A stretch of 64,000 nt of DNA from Streptomyces griseoincarnatus (GCA_014649575.1 BMTH01000016.1:62001-126000), one strand, 5' to 3'. Shown: positions 15,308 through 25,068, numbered from the stretch's first letter. A program made the numbers and translations. The notes: a model not told the origin generated them from the sequence alone.

Positions 15308-16942
15308 ATGAGCAGGACGACCGCCACCGTGGCCGCGTCCCTCCCGGACCACTGGGAGCAGCTGGTGACCACGGCGCTGCTGGGAACCGACCGGCGCACC
15401 CCGCCGGGCGTGGCGCCCGGACCGCAGACGCCGTCGGACCTGCTCGACGCGGCCGCGGCGGCGACCGTACGGCGGCGGGCCGGGCTGTGCCCCGCGCGGC
15501 CCGCCGAGCGGCTGCGCCCTGCCCCCGAGGACCCGCGCCCACCGCTGCCGCCCGCCGCCGCACGCAGGCTCGCGGCGCTGCTCGCCGACCGTCCCGGCGC
15601 GTCCGGCGGCGGCCGCCGGGCCGCGGCGCCGGACCTGATGGAGCTGCTGCCCCAGTGGCTCCAGGCGGCGAACGCCCGCGGCTACGCGGCGCCCCCGCAG
15701 GCGCTGCCCGCCCTGCTCGACGCGGCGCGGGGCCGCACCGACCTGCGTCCGGCGGCGCTGCGGTTCGCGGGCCCGCGCGCGCTGTGGCTGGCCCGTCTCA
15801 ACCCGGACTGGCGGTTCGCCCTGCGCACGGCCCCCGGCGGCGGCCCCTCGGCACCCGACCTCCGCGACCCGCAGGGCATACGGCGGCTCTGGCAGGAGGG
15901 CCTCTTCGCCGAGCGGGTCACGCTGCTCACCGCCCTGCGCTCCCGTGACGCGGCGGCCGCGCGGACCCTGCTGGAGGAGACGTGGGTGACGGAGCGGGCC
16001 GAGGACCGGCTGATGTTCCTGGACTCCCTGCGCGCCGGACTCGCCCCGGACGACGAGACCTTCCTGGAGCGGGCGCTGGCCGACCGCAGCCGCAACGTGC
16101 GGGAGACGGCGGCCGAGCTGCTGTCGGCGCTGCCCGCGTCGGCGCTGGCCGCGCGGATGGCGGCGCGCGCCGCGGCGTGCGTGGCGGTGGACCGTACGCG
16201 GGACGTGCCGACGATCGTGGTGGAGGCGCCGCACGAGTGCGACGCGGCGATGGAGCGCGACGGCGTGGTGGCCAAGGCGCCGGCCGGGCGCGGGGAACGC
16301 TCCTGGTGGCTGGGGCAGTTGGTGGAGGCGGCGCCTCTCAGCACCTGGCCGGGGCGGTTCGGCGGGCGTACGCCGGAGGAGATCGTGGCGCTGCCGGTCG
16401 CCGACGGCTGGCAGGGCGAGCTGCACGCGGCCTGGTGCCGGGCGGCGGTGCGGCAGCGGGACGCGGCATGGTCGCGCGCACTGCTCGGGGAGCCGTCCGC
16501 GCCGGAAGCGGGTGGTCCGGGGGCGGTGTCCCTGGCCGAGCGCGCCCGGCTGCTGGCCGCTCTGGACGCCGGTGAGCGGGCGGCATGGGTGGCCGGCTTC
16601 ATCGAGACGCACGGCCTGTCCGAGGCGTTCCAGCTGCTCGGGGTGTGTGCGGTGCCCTGGGCCCCGCCGCTCGGGCGGGCCGTGGTCGACGCGCTCAACA
16701 TCGCGCGGGACGCAGGGAGTTATCCATGGAGTTTCAGCGGAGTCATGGGGCTGGCCGAGCGCTGCCTCGACCCGTCCGAGGCGAGCCGGCTGGACGCGCT
16801 GCTGGCGATACCGGACGAGCCGGAGGACGCGGCGCCCGGCGCCGGGAGCTACTGGTCGGAGGCGTTCCAGCGCCTGGTGACCACGTTGCGGCTGCGTGGC
16901 GCGATGCTGGCGGAGCTGACTCCGGGGGAACCGGCCCCCTGA
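15308..16942 (+). CDS. DUF5691 family protein
   Basis: A protein of 544 residues. The N-terminus WEQLVTTALLGTDRRTPP is typical of the family. The middle (about 190-290) is Leu/Ala-rich with HEAT-like helices (LFAERVTLLTALRSRDAAAA; LADRSRNVRETAAELLSALP). The C-terminus contains YPWSFSGVMGLAERCLDP. The ATG at 15308 has GGAAAGGAAG just upstream. It lies 124 bases after the SWIM-like gene, so it may share its transcript or have its own promoter. Family members travel with MoxR, VWA and DUF5682 genes, which suggests a client-binding scaffold; that is inference. Confidence 0.85.
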   Translation: MSRTTATVAASLPDHWEQLVTTALLGTDRRTPPGVAPGPQTPSDLLDAAAAATVRRRAGLCPARPAERLRPAPEDPRPPLPPAAARRLAALLADRPGASGGGRRAAAPDLMELLPQWLQAANARGYAAPPQALPALLDAARGRTDLRPAALRFAGPRALWLARLNPDWRFALRTAPGGGPSAPDLRDPQGIRRLWQEGLFAERVTLLTALRSRDAAAARTLLEETWVTERAEDRLMFLDSLRAGLAPDDETFLERALADRSRNVRETAAELLSALPASALAARMAARAAACVAVDRTRDVPTIVVEAPHECDAAMERDGVVAKAPAGRGERSWWLGQLVEAAPLSTWPGRFGGRTPEEIVALPVADGWQGELHAAWCRAAVRQRDAAWSRALLGEPSAPEAGGPGAVSLAERARLLAALDAGERAAWVAGFIETHGLSEAFQLLGVCAVPWAPPLGRAVVDALNIARDAGSYPWSFSGVMGLAERCLDPSEASRLDALLAIPDEPEDAAPGAGSYWSEAFQRLVTTLRLRGAMLAELTPGEPAP

Positions 16943-17307
16943 CCGGACCGGCCGGCCTCGTCACACCGCCGCTCACCGCCGGAGCCGGGTGGGGCGGAGC
17001 CACTTACGCCGGCGGACGCCCTCGGCGTAGAGGCCCGGAGACGGGCATCCCGCCGCCCGCCGTCGCACGGGCGGCAACGGCCCCCGCATCGCGGGCACCG
17101 GAAGCACCGGCCCCCGAGACCCTCGCGACACCGGCACGCGCCCCCCGGACCGCGCCGGCACCGGACGCCCTCACCTCACCGGCACTCGCCGCCCTCGTCA
17201 CGCCCGCCTCGGACGCCCCGGCGCCCCTGACCGCCACCACACGGGCGCCCACGCCCGGCACGTCCGCCGCGGCGGTCCGACACCCGCTCGCCGCGGCGAC
17301 CCGGCCC
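16943..17307. other. Gene-poor Ala/Pro-coding low-complexity stretch
   Basis: 365 bases between the converging DUF5691 and cobalamin-binding genes. Bases 17065-17285 are built of GCC, CCG, GAC-like triplets that would read as an Ala/Pro/Thr-rich peptide on the plus strand and Ala/Gly-rich on the minus strand. No start with a ribosome binding site is seen for either. I see no terminator as clear as elsewhere. It may be a decayed gene end or simple low-complexity DNA. Confidence 0.45.
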
Positions 17308-17724
<417 letters not shown>

Positions 17725-18116
17725 CACTGCCTCCATGAAGCGACTACATCCATCCGTATCGACCAGTACCGCACACATCGCACGGATTCCCCGGCCCGAA
17801 CCGGCCGCAGAAGTGAACGAACGTTATCTCCAGCATCCCGCAACCGGCAGTTTCACGGTGCACAGGGAGGGGGAAATCACACGGTGGGACACGTCCGTCG
17901 CGCAGCGTTCCCGGGCCCGGCCCCGAGGCCGAGTGCTCGTGCGACACATGGACAACAGTGGGAACATGCGCATAAGGGATGCGCCTCGAGGTCGACCCAT
18001 CACCGCGCACCGTCCGCGCTTCACCGGCGCGCACCGTCGACCGCACTCGGAGCGCCATTCCACGAGGGCACACGGGGGACGAGGCTGTCCCCTCGCGTGC
18101 CGACAGGAGGTCGGCC
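17725..18116. other. Divergent intergenic stretch, mutase subunit / lipase
   Basis: 392 bases between diverging genes, so it must hold two promoters. It is somewhat AT-richer around 17815-17990 (for example GAACGAACGTTATC near 17815). I found no convincing -35/-10 pair, operator or riboswitch; a B12 riboswitch is not apparent. A ribosome binding site, GGAGG, precedes the lipase start. Confidence 0.5.
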
Positions 18117-18986
18117 ATGAAGGTCACCCAGGCAGCTCTTCCGTTCCTGCCCCTCTGCCGGCGTCTTCTGCCGGCCCGGCTGGCGGATCTCTCCGTGGGC
18201 CTGCTGAAGGCGACCGCCCTGGAGCTGGCGATCCTGGCGGGCCATGTCCTCCTCTATCCCGCCGGCATCATCCAGGAGCGGCGCGGCCCCGACCGCTCCG
18301 CGCTGACCGCCCCGGAGGGGACGGCGCAGCTGCCGGCGGAGGCCAAGCCCCCGGTCGTGCTGCTGCACGGCTTCATCGACAACCGCTCGGTCTTCGTCCT
18401 GCTGCGCCGCAGCCTGGCCCAGCACGGCCGGCAGCAGATCGAGTCGCTCAACTACTCCCCGCTGACGTGCGACATCCGCACGGCGGCCGAGCTGCTCGGC
18501 CGGCATGTCGAGCAGGTCTGCGAGCGCACGGGCAGCGAGCGGGTGGACGTGGTGGGCCACAGCCTCGGCGGGCTGATCGCCCGGTACTACGTGCAGCGGC
18601 TGGGCGGTGACCGGAGGGTGCGGACGCTGGTCACGCTCGGCACCCCGCACTCAGGCACGCGGGTGGCGCCGCTGGCCAACGCGCATCCGATCGTGCGGCA
18701 GATGCGTCCCGGCTCCCCGGTGCTGGAGGAACTGGCCCGGCCCGCCCCCGGGTGCCGTACGCACTTCGTGGCGTTCTGGAGCGACCTCGACCACATCATG
18801 GATCCGCTGGAGAACGCGTGCGTCGAGCACCCGGACCTGACGGCGGTCAACGTGCGGGTGAGCGGTGTGGGGCACCTGGCGCTGCCGGTGCACCCGGCGG
18901 TGGCGACGGGCATCCGGGAGGCCCTGGACACGGCGCATCCGGGTGAACCGTCCGGCGGACGGGCGAACGGCCTCACGGTGGCCTGA
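18117..18986 (+). CDS. Alpha/beta hydrolase, triacylglycerol lipase-like
   Basis: A protein of 289 residues. VVLLHGFIDNRS is the oxyanion strand and GHSLGG with Ser149 is the nucleophile elbow. A later Asp and the His in VSGVGHLALPVHP would complete the triad. YYVQRLGGDRRVRTLVTLGTPHSGT is typical of bacterial lipases and esterases. The N-terminus has a hydrophobic stretch (about 22-45) and may anchor it at the membrane; it is not a clean signal peptide. The start follows GACAGGAGGTCGGCC, a strong ribosome binding site. Confidence 0.92.
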   Translation: MKVTQAALPFLPLCRRLLPARLADLSVGLLKATALELAILAGHVLLYPAGIIQERRGPDRSALTAPEGTAQLPAEAKPPVVLLHGFIDNRSVFVLLRRSLAQHGRQQIESLNYSPLTCDIRTAAELLGRHVEQVCERTGSERVDVVGHSLGGLIARYYVQRLGGDRRVRTLVTLGTPHSGTRVAPLANAHPIVRQMRPGSPVLEELARPAPGCRTHFVAFWSDLDHIMDPLENACVEHPDLTAVNVRVSGVGHLALPVHPAVATGIREALDTAHPGEPSGGRANGLTVA

Positions 18987-19280
18987 GGCGCGGGAGCGCA
19001 CGACACGCCCGCACCTCCCCCCTCCCACGTGAGCGATCCTTCACGTCCAGAAGCGAACAACATCGGTCAGTGGCGGCCGACTTGTCGACGCCCATGCCTC
19101 ACGAATTCGAACACCAGTCGAACGTAGAGCCAAGACCGTGTGCACCGACCGCCGAAACCCGACCGAATGCCCGTTTCCTGCGGCCGCGAAACCTGGGGAA
19201 GATTGTCGCGCCCGCATACCGCCGGGTACAGTCGCCGCACTGCTCTGGCAGCCCCTGTTGTCGAGGCGAAAGAGAAGTTG

Positions 19281-20861
19281 GTGAACGACCGTCACCCGTC
19301 GGGGACCATGACCCCGGCTCCGGCCTCCGATGCCGCCTCGGCGCCCTACGCGTCGTACGGCAGCCAGGAGGTCCCGTACGGGGACGTCACCTCCTACGGC
19401 GGCTACGACGCCACCTCCTACGGCACCGGCGAGCACGCCGCCGGCACCTTCGCCGCCGATCCCCTCTTCGGGAGCATGCCGGGCGAGGACCCCGCGCAGG
19501 CCGCCTGGACCACCGGCCAGTGGACGGCCGGCGCGCAGGACACCGGGCACTACGACGCCTACGCCTTCCAGCAGGCCGCGTACGACACCGGCGGCCATGA
19601 CGCGACCGCCTGGACCACCGGGCAGCAGCCGATGGCGGTGATCCCCCAGCAGGGCGGATCCCCCGAGACCGGCCAGTGGGACGCGAACGCGTGGCTCCAG
19701 CCCGGCCAGGCCGAGCAGCCCGCGGACCCGACCCAGCAGTGGGACTGGGGCACGCAGACCTTCGACAGCGGCGTCTACGACGCCACCCAGTGGAACTCCG
19801 ACGGCGGCGAGACGCCCGCACCGGACGCGCAGTACGGCGGAGAGCCGTACGAGCAGGAGAACTTCGCGACGCAGGAGAACTTCGCGGCGCACGAGGAGTT
19901 CGGGGGGCAGGAGGACTTCACCCAGGAGAACTTCTCCCAGGTGTCCTACGACCAGGACACGCCCGACCAGCCGTACGCGGAGGACGACTACCGCGGGGAG
20001 CCCGGTCCGGACGAACCCGGGGCCGGTGAACCGGCCGACACCGGCGAACTGCCCGCCGTGACCCTCCTCGACGAGCAGGAGGAGATCACCCCCGCACCGC
20101 GCGCCGCCTCCCGCTCCGGGTCCCGCTCCCGCCGCCGCACCCCGCCCAAGCGCTCCGCGCTGCTGACCGTGGCCGTGCCCTCGGCGTGCGTGATGGGGGT
20201 CGCCGGCATCGCCGCCGCCTCGGTGGGCGACCTGTCCGAGGAGGGCGGCCAGGAGGCACGGACGACCGCCGCGGACGCCCAGCCGGTCCAGCCGTCCGCC
20301 GCCAACGTCAAGCTGGACACCCAGCTCGAGAGCCTCGCCGCCGGCGCCGACGACTTCGCCGACCGGGCCAGCCGCGCCCAGGGCCGCATCGACCTCAAGG
20401 CCCAGCAGGAGCTCGAACGCAAGCGGGCGGCCGAGGAGGCGGCCCGCAAGGAGCGGCTCCGCCCGAAGTTCGCGCTCCCGGTGGCGCAGCACGGACTCAG
20501 CGCCTACTACGGCCAGTCCGGCATCAACTGGATGTCCCTCCACACCGGCATCGACTTCCCCGTCTCGTACGGCACGCCCGTGCTGGCGGCGACCGACGGC
20601 ACGGTGCGCACGCAGTACAACTCCGCCTACGGCAACATGCTGATCGTGACGGCGAAGGACGGCACGGAGACGTGGTACTGCCACCTCTCCACCTACCAGG
20701 TGCCCTCCGGCGCCACCGTCAAGGCCGGCGACCAGATCGCGTTCTCCGGGAACTCCGGCAACTCGACCGGCCCGCACCTGCACTTCGAGGTCCGCCCGGG
20801 CGGCGGCTCGGCGATCGACCCCCTCGCCTGGTTCCGCAGCCACGGCCTGGAGCCCACGTAG
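19281..20861 (+). CDS. M23 (LytM-like) peptidase with disordered cytoplasmic region
   Basis: A protein of 526 residues, read from the GTG at 19281. Residues 1-290 are low-complexity, with Tyr/Thr/Gln/Asp-rich repeats (TSYGGYDATSYG; WTTGQWTAG; EQENFATQENF). One membrane segment lies at about 293-315. A short coiled coil (ERKRAAEEAARKERLR) leads to the M23 domain. Zinc ligands are visible: HTGID with His421 and Asp425, and HLH at 499-501. Members cut peptidoglycan crosslinks or act as regulators of cutting. The ribosome binding site is weak (AGAGAAG), so the start is the least certain part. Confidence 0.87.
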   Translation: MNDRHPSGTMTPAPASDAASAPYASYGSQEVPYGDVTSYGGYDATSYGTGEHAAGTFAADPLFGSMPGEDPAQAAWTTGQWTAGAQDTGHYDAYAFQQAAYDTGGHDATAWTTGQQPMAVIPQQGGSPETGQWDANAWLQPGQAEQPADPTQQWDWGTQTFDSGVYDATQWNSDGGETPAPDAQYGGEPYEQENFATQENFAAHEEFGGQEDFTQENFSQVSYDQDTPDQPYAEDDYRGEPGPDEPGAGEPADTGELPAVTLLDEQEEITPAPRAASRSGSRSRRRTPPKRSALLTVAVPSACVMGVAGIAAASVGDLSEEGGQEARTTAADAQPVQPSAANVKLDTQLESLAAGADDFADRASRAQGRIDLKAQQELERKRAAEEAARKERLRPKFALPVAQHGLSAYYGQSGINWMSLHTGIDFPVSYGTPVLAATDGTVRTQYNSAYGNMLIVTAKDGTETWYCHLSTYQVPSGATVKAGDQIAFSGNSGNSTGPHLHFEVRPGGGSAIDPLAWFRSHGLEPT

Positions 20862-20874
20862 GCCGACCCGCGGA

Positions 20875-20896
20875 CCGGTGCCCGTCGCGGCACCGG
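20875..20896. terminator. Hairpin between M23 peptidase and pcrA
   Basis: A perfect 8-bp stem, CCGGTGCC with GGCACCGG, around a six-base loop, between two converging genes 72 bases apart. Confidence 0.6.
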
Positions 20897-20933
20897 AGCG
20901 AACCCCGGCCCACGACGGGCCCCGTGTGTACGG

Positions 20934-23414
20934 CTAGAGCTTCTCCACCGGCGCGTACCGCAGCAGCAGGCGCTTGGGCTTCTCGTCGCCGAAGTCGATC
21001 GTCGCCTCGGCGTTCGCCCCCGTGCCCTTCACCGCGACGACCGTGCCCAGGCCGAACTGGTCGTGCGTCACCCGGTCCCCGACGGCCAGCGACACCACGG
21101 GCTTCTCCGAGGTGCGCCGGGTGGCGAAACCCGAGGCGCCCGACGCGGACGAGCGGGAGCGGGACGACGACAGTGACGCGGCCACCCCGGACGCCGGCCC
21201 GTTGGCCACCGGACCGCTCGCCCCGGTCCGCTTCCACTGCACGTGCGTGGGCGGGATCTCCTCCAGGAAACGCGAGGGCGGGTTGTACGACGGCTGGCCC
21301 CAGGCGCTGCGCATCACCGACCGGGTGAGGTAGAGCCGCTCCCGGGCGCGCGTGATGCCGACGTAGGCCAGGCGGCGCTCCTCCTCCAGCTCCTTGGTCT
21401 GGCCGAGGGCGCGCATGTGCGGGAAGACGCCGTCCTCCATGCCGGTGAGGAAGACGACCGGGAACTCCAGGCCCTTGGCGGTGTGCAGGGTCATCAGCGT
21501 GATGACGCCGTCGCCGTCCTCCTCGTCGGGGATCTGGTCGGAGTCGGCGACCAGGGCGACCTGCTCGAGGAAGTCGGCCAGTGTGCCGGTCTCGCCCTCG
21601 CCGCGCTCCTGCTCGAACTCCAGGGCGACGGCCGCGAGTTCCTGGAGGTTCTCGATGCGGGTCTCGTCCTGCGGGTCGGTGGAGGCCTGCAACTCGGCGA
21701 GATAGCCGGTGCGTTCGAGGATGGCTTCGAGGACAGTCGCCGGCCCCGCCCCCGACTCGACGACCGTACGGAGGTCCTCCATCAGCGTGTTGAACCGCTT
21801 GACCGCGTTCGCCGACCGGGCTGCCATGCCGTACGCCTCGTCGACGCGGCGCAGCGCCTGCGGGAAGCTGATCTTCTCCCGCTGGGCGAGCGCGTCGATC
21901 ATGGCCTCGGCGCGGTCGCCGATGCCGCGCTTGGGCACGTTGAGGATGCGGCGCAGCGGCACCGAGTCCTCCGGGTTGGCCAGCACCCGCAGGTAGGCCA
22001 GGACGTCCCGGACCTCCTTGCGCTCGTAGAAGCGCACGCCGCCGACGACCTTGTACGGCAGGCCGACACGGATGAAGATCTCCTCGAAGACACGGGACTG
22101 GGCGTTGGTGCGGTAGAAGACGGCGACGTCGCCGGCCTTGGCCTCGCCCGCGTCCGTGAGGCGGTCTATCTCGTCGGCGACGAACTGCGCCTCGTCGTGC
22201 TCGGTGTCCGCGACGTAGCCCGTGATGCGCGTGCCCTCGCCCGCGTTGGTCCACAGGTTCTTCGGGCGGCGGGACTCGTTGCGCTCGATGACGGCGTTGG
22301 CGGCGGACAGGATCGTCTGCGTGGAGCGGTAGTTCTGCTCCAGCAGGATCGTCGTCGCGTCCGGGTAGTCCTCCTCGAACTGGAGGATGTTGCGGATCGT
22401 CGCGCCGCGGAAGGCGTAGATGGACTGGTCGGCGTCGCCCACCACGCACAGCTCGGCGGGCGGCACCTCGGCCTCCGGCGGGACGTCGACGGGGTGCTCG
22501 GAGGCGCCCCCGACCAGCTCACGCACCAGGGCGTACTGGGCGTGGTTGGTGTCCTGGTACTCGTCGACCAGGACGTGCCGGAAGCGGCGGCGGTAGTGCT
22601 CGGCGACGTCGGGGAAGGCACGGAGCAGATTGACCGTCGTCATGATCAGGTCGTCGAAGTCCAGCGCGTTCGCCTCGCGCAGCCGCGACTGGTAGAGCGC
22701 GTAGGCCTGGGCGAGGGTCTTCTCGAAACCGTCGCTCGCCTGGGCGGCGAAGTCCTCCTCGTCGATCAGCTCGTTCTTCAAGTTGCTGATCTTGGCGCTG
22801 AAGGACTTCGGCGGGAAGCGCTTGGGGTCGAGGTCCAGGTCGCGGCAGACGAGCGCCATCAGACGCTTGGAGTCGGCGGCGTCGTAGATCGAGAAGGACG
22901 ACGTGAAGCCGAGCTTCTTGGACTCGCGTCGCAGGATGCGGACGCACGCGCTGTGGAAGGTCATGACCCACATCGCGTTCGCCCGGGGCCCGACGAGCTG
23001 CTCGACGCGCTCCTTCATCTCGCCCGCGGCCTTGTTGGTGAAGGTGATCGCGAGGATCTGGCCGGGGTGGACGTCCCGCTCGGCGAGCAGGTAGGCGATG
23101 CGGTGGGTGAGCACACGGGTCTTGCCGGACCCGGCTCCGGCGACGATGAGCAGGGGGGAGCCGGAGTGCACGACCGCGGCGCGCTGGTTGTCGTTCAGCC
23201 CTTCCAGCAGCGCGGCGGAGTCGATCACCGGGCGCGGGGCGCCGTCCCGGTAGTAGGTGTCCCGCTCCGGGGGCACGTCGAACTTCCCGCCGAACAGGTC
23301 GTCCGGGAGAGGCTCCGGGGCGTGCTCGTCCTCGGGTGGCGGCGGGGGCTCGTCCGCCGGGCCGCGCTGGGCCTGGAGGTCCGCCAGGAAGCTGTCGTCA
23401 AAGAGGCTGCTCAT
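20934..23414 (-). CDS. pcrA: ATP-dependent DNA helicase PcrA/UvrD
   Basis: A protein of 826 residues, superfamily 1A 3'-5' helicase acting in nucleotide-excision repair and replication-fork clearing. Seen: Q-motif region LNDNQRAAV, Walker A AGAGSGKTR, motif II VDEYQDTN, motif III GDADQSIYAFRGA, motif IV NYRSTQTIL, motif V TLHTAKGLEFPVVFLTG and motif VI YVGITRARERLYLT. A ~45-residue acidic N-terminal extension precedes the core. The C-terminus carries the Tudor-like VGDRVTHDQFGLGTV fold that binds RNA polymerase in other PcrA proteins. A perfect RecA-NDp/PafBC promoter ends ten bases from the ATG. Confidence 0.97.
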   Translation of the reverse strand: MSSLFDDSFLADLQAQRGPADEPPPPPEDEHAPEPLPDDLFGGKFDVPPERDTYYRDGAPRPVIDSAALLEGLNDNQRAAVVHSGSPLLIVAGAGSGKTRVLTHRIAYLLAERDVHPGQILAITFTNKAAGEMKERVEQLVGPRANAMWVMTFHSACVRILRRESKKLGFTSSFSIYDAADSKRLMALVCRDLDLDPKRFPPKSFSAKISNLKNELIDEEDFAAQASDGFEKTLAQAYALYQSRLREANALDFDDLIMTTVNLLRAFPDVAEHYRRRFRHVLVDEYQDTNHAQYALVRELVGGASEHPVDVPPEAEVPPAELCVVGDADQSIYAFRGATIRNILQFEEDYPDATTILLEQNYRSTQTILSAANAVIERNESRRPKNLWTNAGEGTRITGYVADTEHDEAQFVADEIDRLTDAGEAKAGDVAVFYRTNAQSRVFEEIFIRVGLPYKVVGGVRFYERKEVRDVLAYLRVLANPEDSVPLRRILNVPKRGIGDRAEAMIDALAQREKISFPQALRRVDEAYGMAARSANAVKRFNTLMEDLRTVVESGAGPATVLEAILERTGYLAELQASTDPQDETRIENLQELAAVALEFEQERGEGETGTLADFLEQVALVADSDQIPDEEDGDGVITLMTLHTAKGLEFPVVFLTGMEDGVFPHMRALGQTKELEEERRLAYVGITRARERLYLTRSVMRSAWGQPSYNPPSRFLEEIPPTHVQWKRTGASGPVANGPASGVAASLSSSRSRSSASGASGFATRRTSEKPVVSLAVGDRVTHDQFGLGTVVAVKGTGANAEATIDFGDEKPKRLLLRYAPVEKL

Positions 23415-23423
23415 CGCTCTCCG

Positions 23424-23446
23424 AGTCTAGGGCGCTCCACCGACAA
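23424..23446 (-). promoter_or_regulatory. RecA-NDp/PafBC-type DNA-damage promoter of pcrA
   Basis: Minus strand: TTGTCGGTG (23446-23438), exactly eight bases, then TAGACT (23429-23424). This is a full match to the published consensus tTGTCRGTG-N8-TAnnnT. The -10 is nine bases from the ATG at 23414, so the transcript should have almost no leader. Confidence 0.85.
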
Positions 23447-23663
23447 CCCGGGGCCGCCCCGGAAACATCCGCCCGCCCCTCCCGGAGGCGCCACGGCGGG
23501 CACCCTCCACGGTCGGCGCCTCACCCTGCGTGACGCCCACAGGAAGGTCACGAAAATGTATCGGGCATATCACCCATCAACCTTCACAAGGGCCACACCA
23601 GTTGGCTACCGTGCGGTCCGGGCCGCTCGTCCCCCGCCGGCGAACCTCGCCGGGCCGCGCGGC

Positions 23664-23815
23664 CTCCGCCGAGTCCGTCTCTGTCCGCCGTGGCAGCCGG
23701 AGCCGGGGACCCACCGAGACATGGGGTGAATCGGCCCACTCCCTCAGGGAAGCGGCCGTAGGGCAACCCTTCCGAACCACCCGCCCGAACCCGACAGCTA
23801 ACCCGGTAGGCGGAG
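23664..23815 (+). ncRNA. ydaO-type cyclic di-AMP riboswitch
   Basis: It holds the class hallmarks: CCGACAGCTAACCCGGTAGG at the 3' side, GGGTGAATC in the middle and CCGCCGAGTCCG at the 5' side. The closing stem pairs CTCCGCC (23664-23670) with GGCGGAG (23809-23815). It ends 21 bases before the TTG start of the NlpC/P60 gene. In Streptomyces this class controls cell-wall hydrolase genes such as rpfA. The 422-base gap from pcrA holds nothing else I can name. Confidence 0.88.
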
Positions 23816-23836
23816 CACTGGAAGGAGTCGCCTCCC

Positions 23837-25003
23837 TTGGCGTCGCACCGCAAGTCGCGCACCCCGGGCACGCGCGTGGCAGGCATACGCACCCCGGCCC
23901 TCGCCACGGCCGCGCTCACCTCCGTGGCCCTGCTCTCCCAGACCGCCGAGGCCGCTCCCGGCGAGGACCGGCCGAGCCTGGAGGAGGTCGAGAAGAAGGT
24001 CGGCGACCTCTACCGCCAGGCCGAGTCGGCGACCGAGAAGTACAACGCTGCCAAGGAGAAGACGGGCAAGCAGCGCAAGCGCGTCGACACCCTCCTCGAC
24101 GACGTGGCGAAGCGCACACAGAAGCTGAACGAGGCCCGCTCGGAGCTGGGCTCCTACGCCGCCGCCCAGTACCGCACCGGCGCGGGCATGCCGGACACCG
24201 CGACGTTCCTGCTCGCGGAGACGCCGCAGGACATCTTCGACCAGCGTCAGGTGCTGGACCGGATGACCGGCCGCCAGAAGGCGGCGGTGGACGACTACGT
24301 CACCCAGCAGACCGAGACGATGAAGAAGCGGCAGGAGGCCACCGAGAGCCTCCGCACGCTCACCGAGACGCAGGGCGACCTGAAGACGGCCAAGGCCACG
24401 GTCCAGAAGAAGCTCGCCGACGCGCGCGAACTGCTGTCGAAGCTGACCGCGGAGGAGAAGGCGCGGCTCGCCGCGATCGAGAAGCGCAAGCAGGAGGAGG
24501 CCGCCCGCAAGGCCGCGGAGCTGGCCCGGCAGCAGGCGGAGCAGGAGCAGGCCCGCGAGGAGGCCGCGCAGCAGGGCGGCGGCGCCTCGGAGGGCTCCGG
24601 GTCGACCGGCTCGACCGAGACCCCGCCGGCCGACTCGTCGTACGGCACCAAGGCGGAGAAGGCCATCGCCTTCGCCCGCGCGCAGATCGGCAAGCCGTAC
24701 GTCTGGGGTGCGACCGGTCCCGGATCCTACGACTGCTCGGGGCTGACCCAGGCCGCATGGAAGGCCGCCGGCGTCTCCCTGCCGCGCACCACCTACGACC
24801 AGGTGAACGCGGGCACCACCGTCCCGGTGTCCCAGGCCCAGCCCGGCGACCTGGTCTTCTTCTACGACGACGTCACCCACGTGGGCATCTACATCGGCAA
24901 CGGCATGATGATCCACGCCCCGAAGCCGGGCACGTACGTCCGCGAGGAGTCGATCTACTACGACGGCGACTCCGCGATCCACAGCATCGTCCGCCCGGCC
25001 TGA
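23837..25003 (+). CDS. Secreted NlpC/P60 cell-wall hydrolase (riboswitch-controlled)
   Basis: A protein of 388 residues. A signal peptide ends near TAEAAPG (about 40). A long coiled-coil region follows (about 50-250), rich in Glu, Lys, Gln and Ala, and then an NlpC/P60 endopeptidase domain (about 275-388). The catalytic Cys300 is in YDCSGL and His348 in THVGIYIGN. It should cut peptide stems of peptidoglycan outside the cell. The start is TTG with GAAGGAG nine bases upstream. Its c-di-AMP riboswitch ties it to osmotic and turgor control. It is a paralogue of the gene at 25824. Confidence 0.93.
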   Translation: MASHRKSRTPGTRVAGIRTPALATAALTSVALLSQTAEAAPGEDRPSLEEVEKKVGDLYRQAESATEKYNAAKEKTGKQRKRVDTLLDDVAKRTQKLNEARSELGSYAAAQYRTGAGMPDTATFLLAETPQDIFDQRQVLDRMTGRQKAAVDDYVTQQTETMKKRQEATESLRTLTETQGDLKTAKATVQKKLADARELLSKLTAEEKARLAAIEKRKQEEAARKAAELARQQAEQEQAREEAAQQGGGASEGSGSTGSTETPPADSSYGTKAEKAIAFARAQIGKPYVWGATGPGSYDCSGLTQAAWKAAGVSLPRTTYDQVNAGTTVPVSQAQPGDLVFFYDDVTHVGIYIGNGMMIHAPKPGTYVREESIYYDGDSAIHSIVRPA

Positions 25004-25026
25004 CGGGCCTCTCGACGCGCGGACGC

Positions 25027-25068
25027 GGAACCGCCGGCCGGGCCGGTGACGGCTCGGCCGGCGGTTCC
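25027..25068. terminator. Bidirectional terminator
   Basis: A perfect 14-bp stem, GGAACCGCCGGCCG (25027-25040) with CGGCCGGCGGTTCC (25055-25068). It lies between the converging NlpC/P60 gene and the small membrane-protein gene. Confidence 0.85.

Noticed and set aside
17744..18127. 127-codon minus-strand frame upstream of the mutase subunit
   Set aside because: It covers the promoter region of two diverging genes and has atypical Cys/His-rich composition without a family match.
21243..23729. 828-codon open frame antisense to pcrA
   Set aside because: A shadow of pcrA; acidic and Gly/Val/Leu-rich as expected from antisense reading of a high-GC gene.
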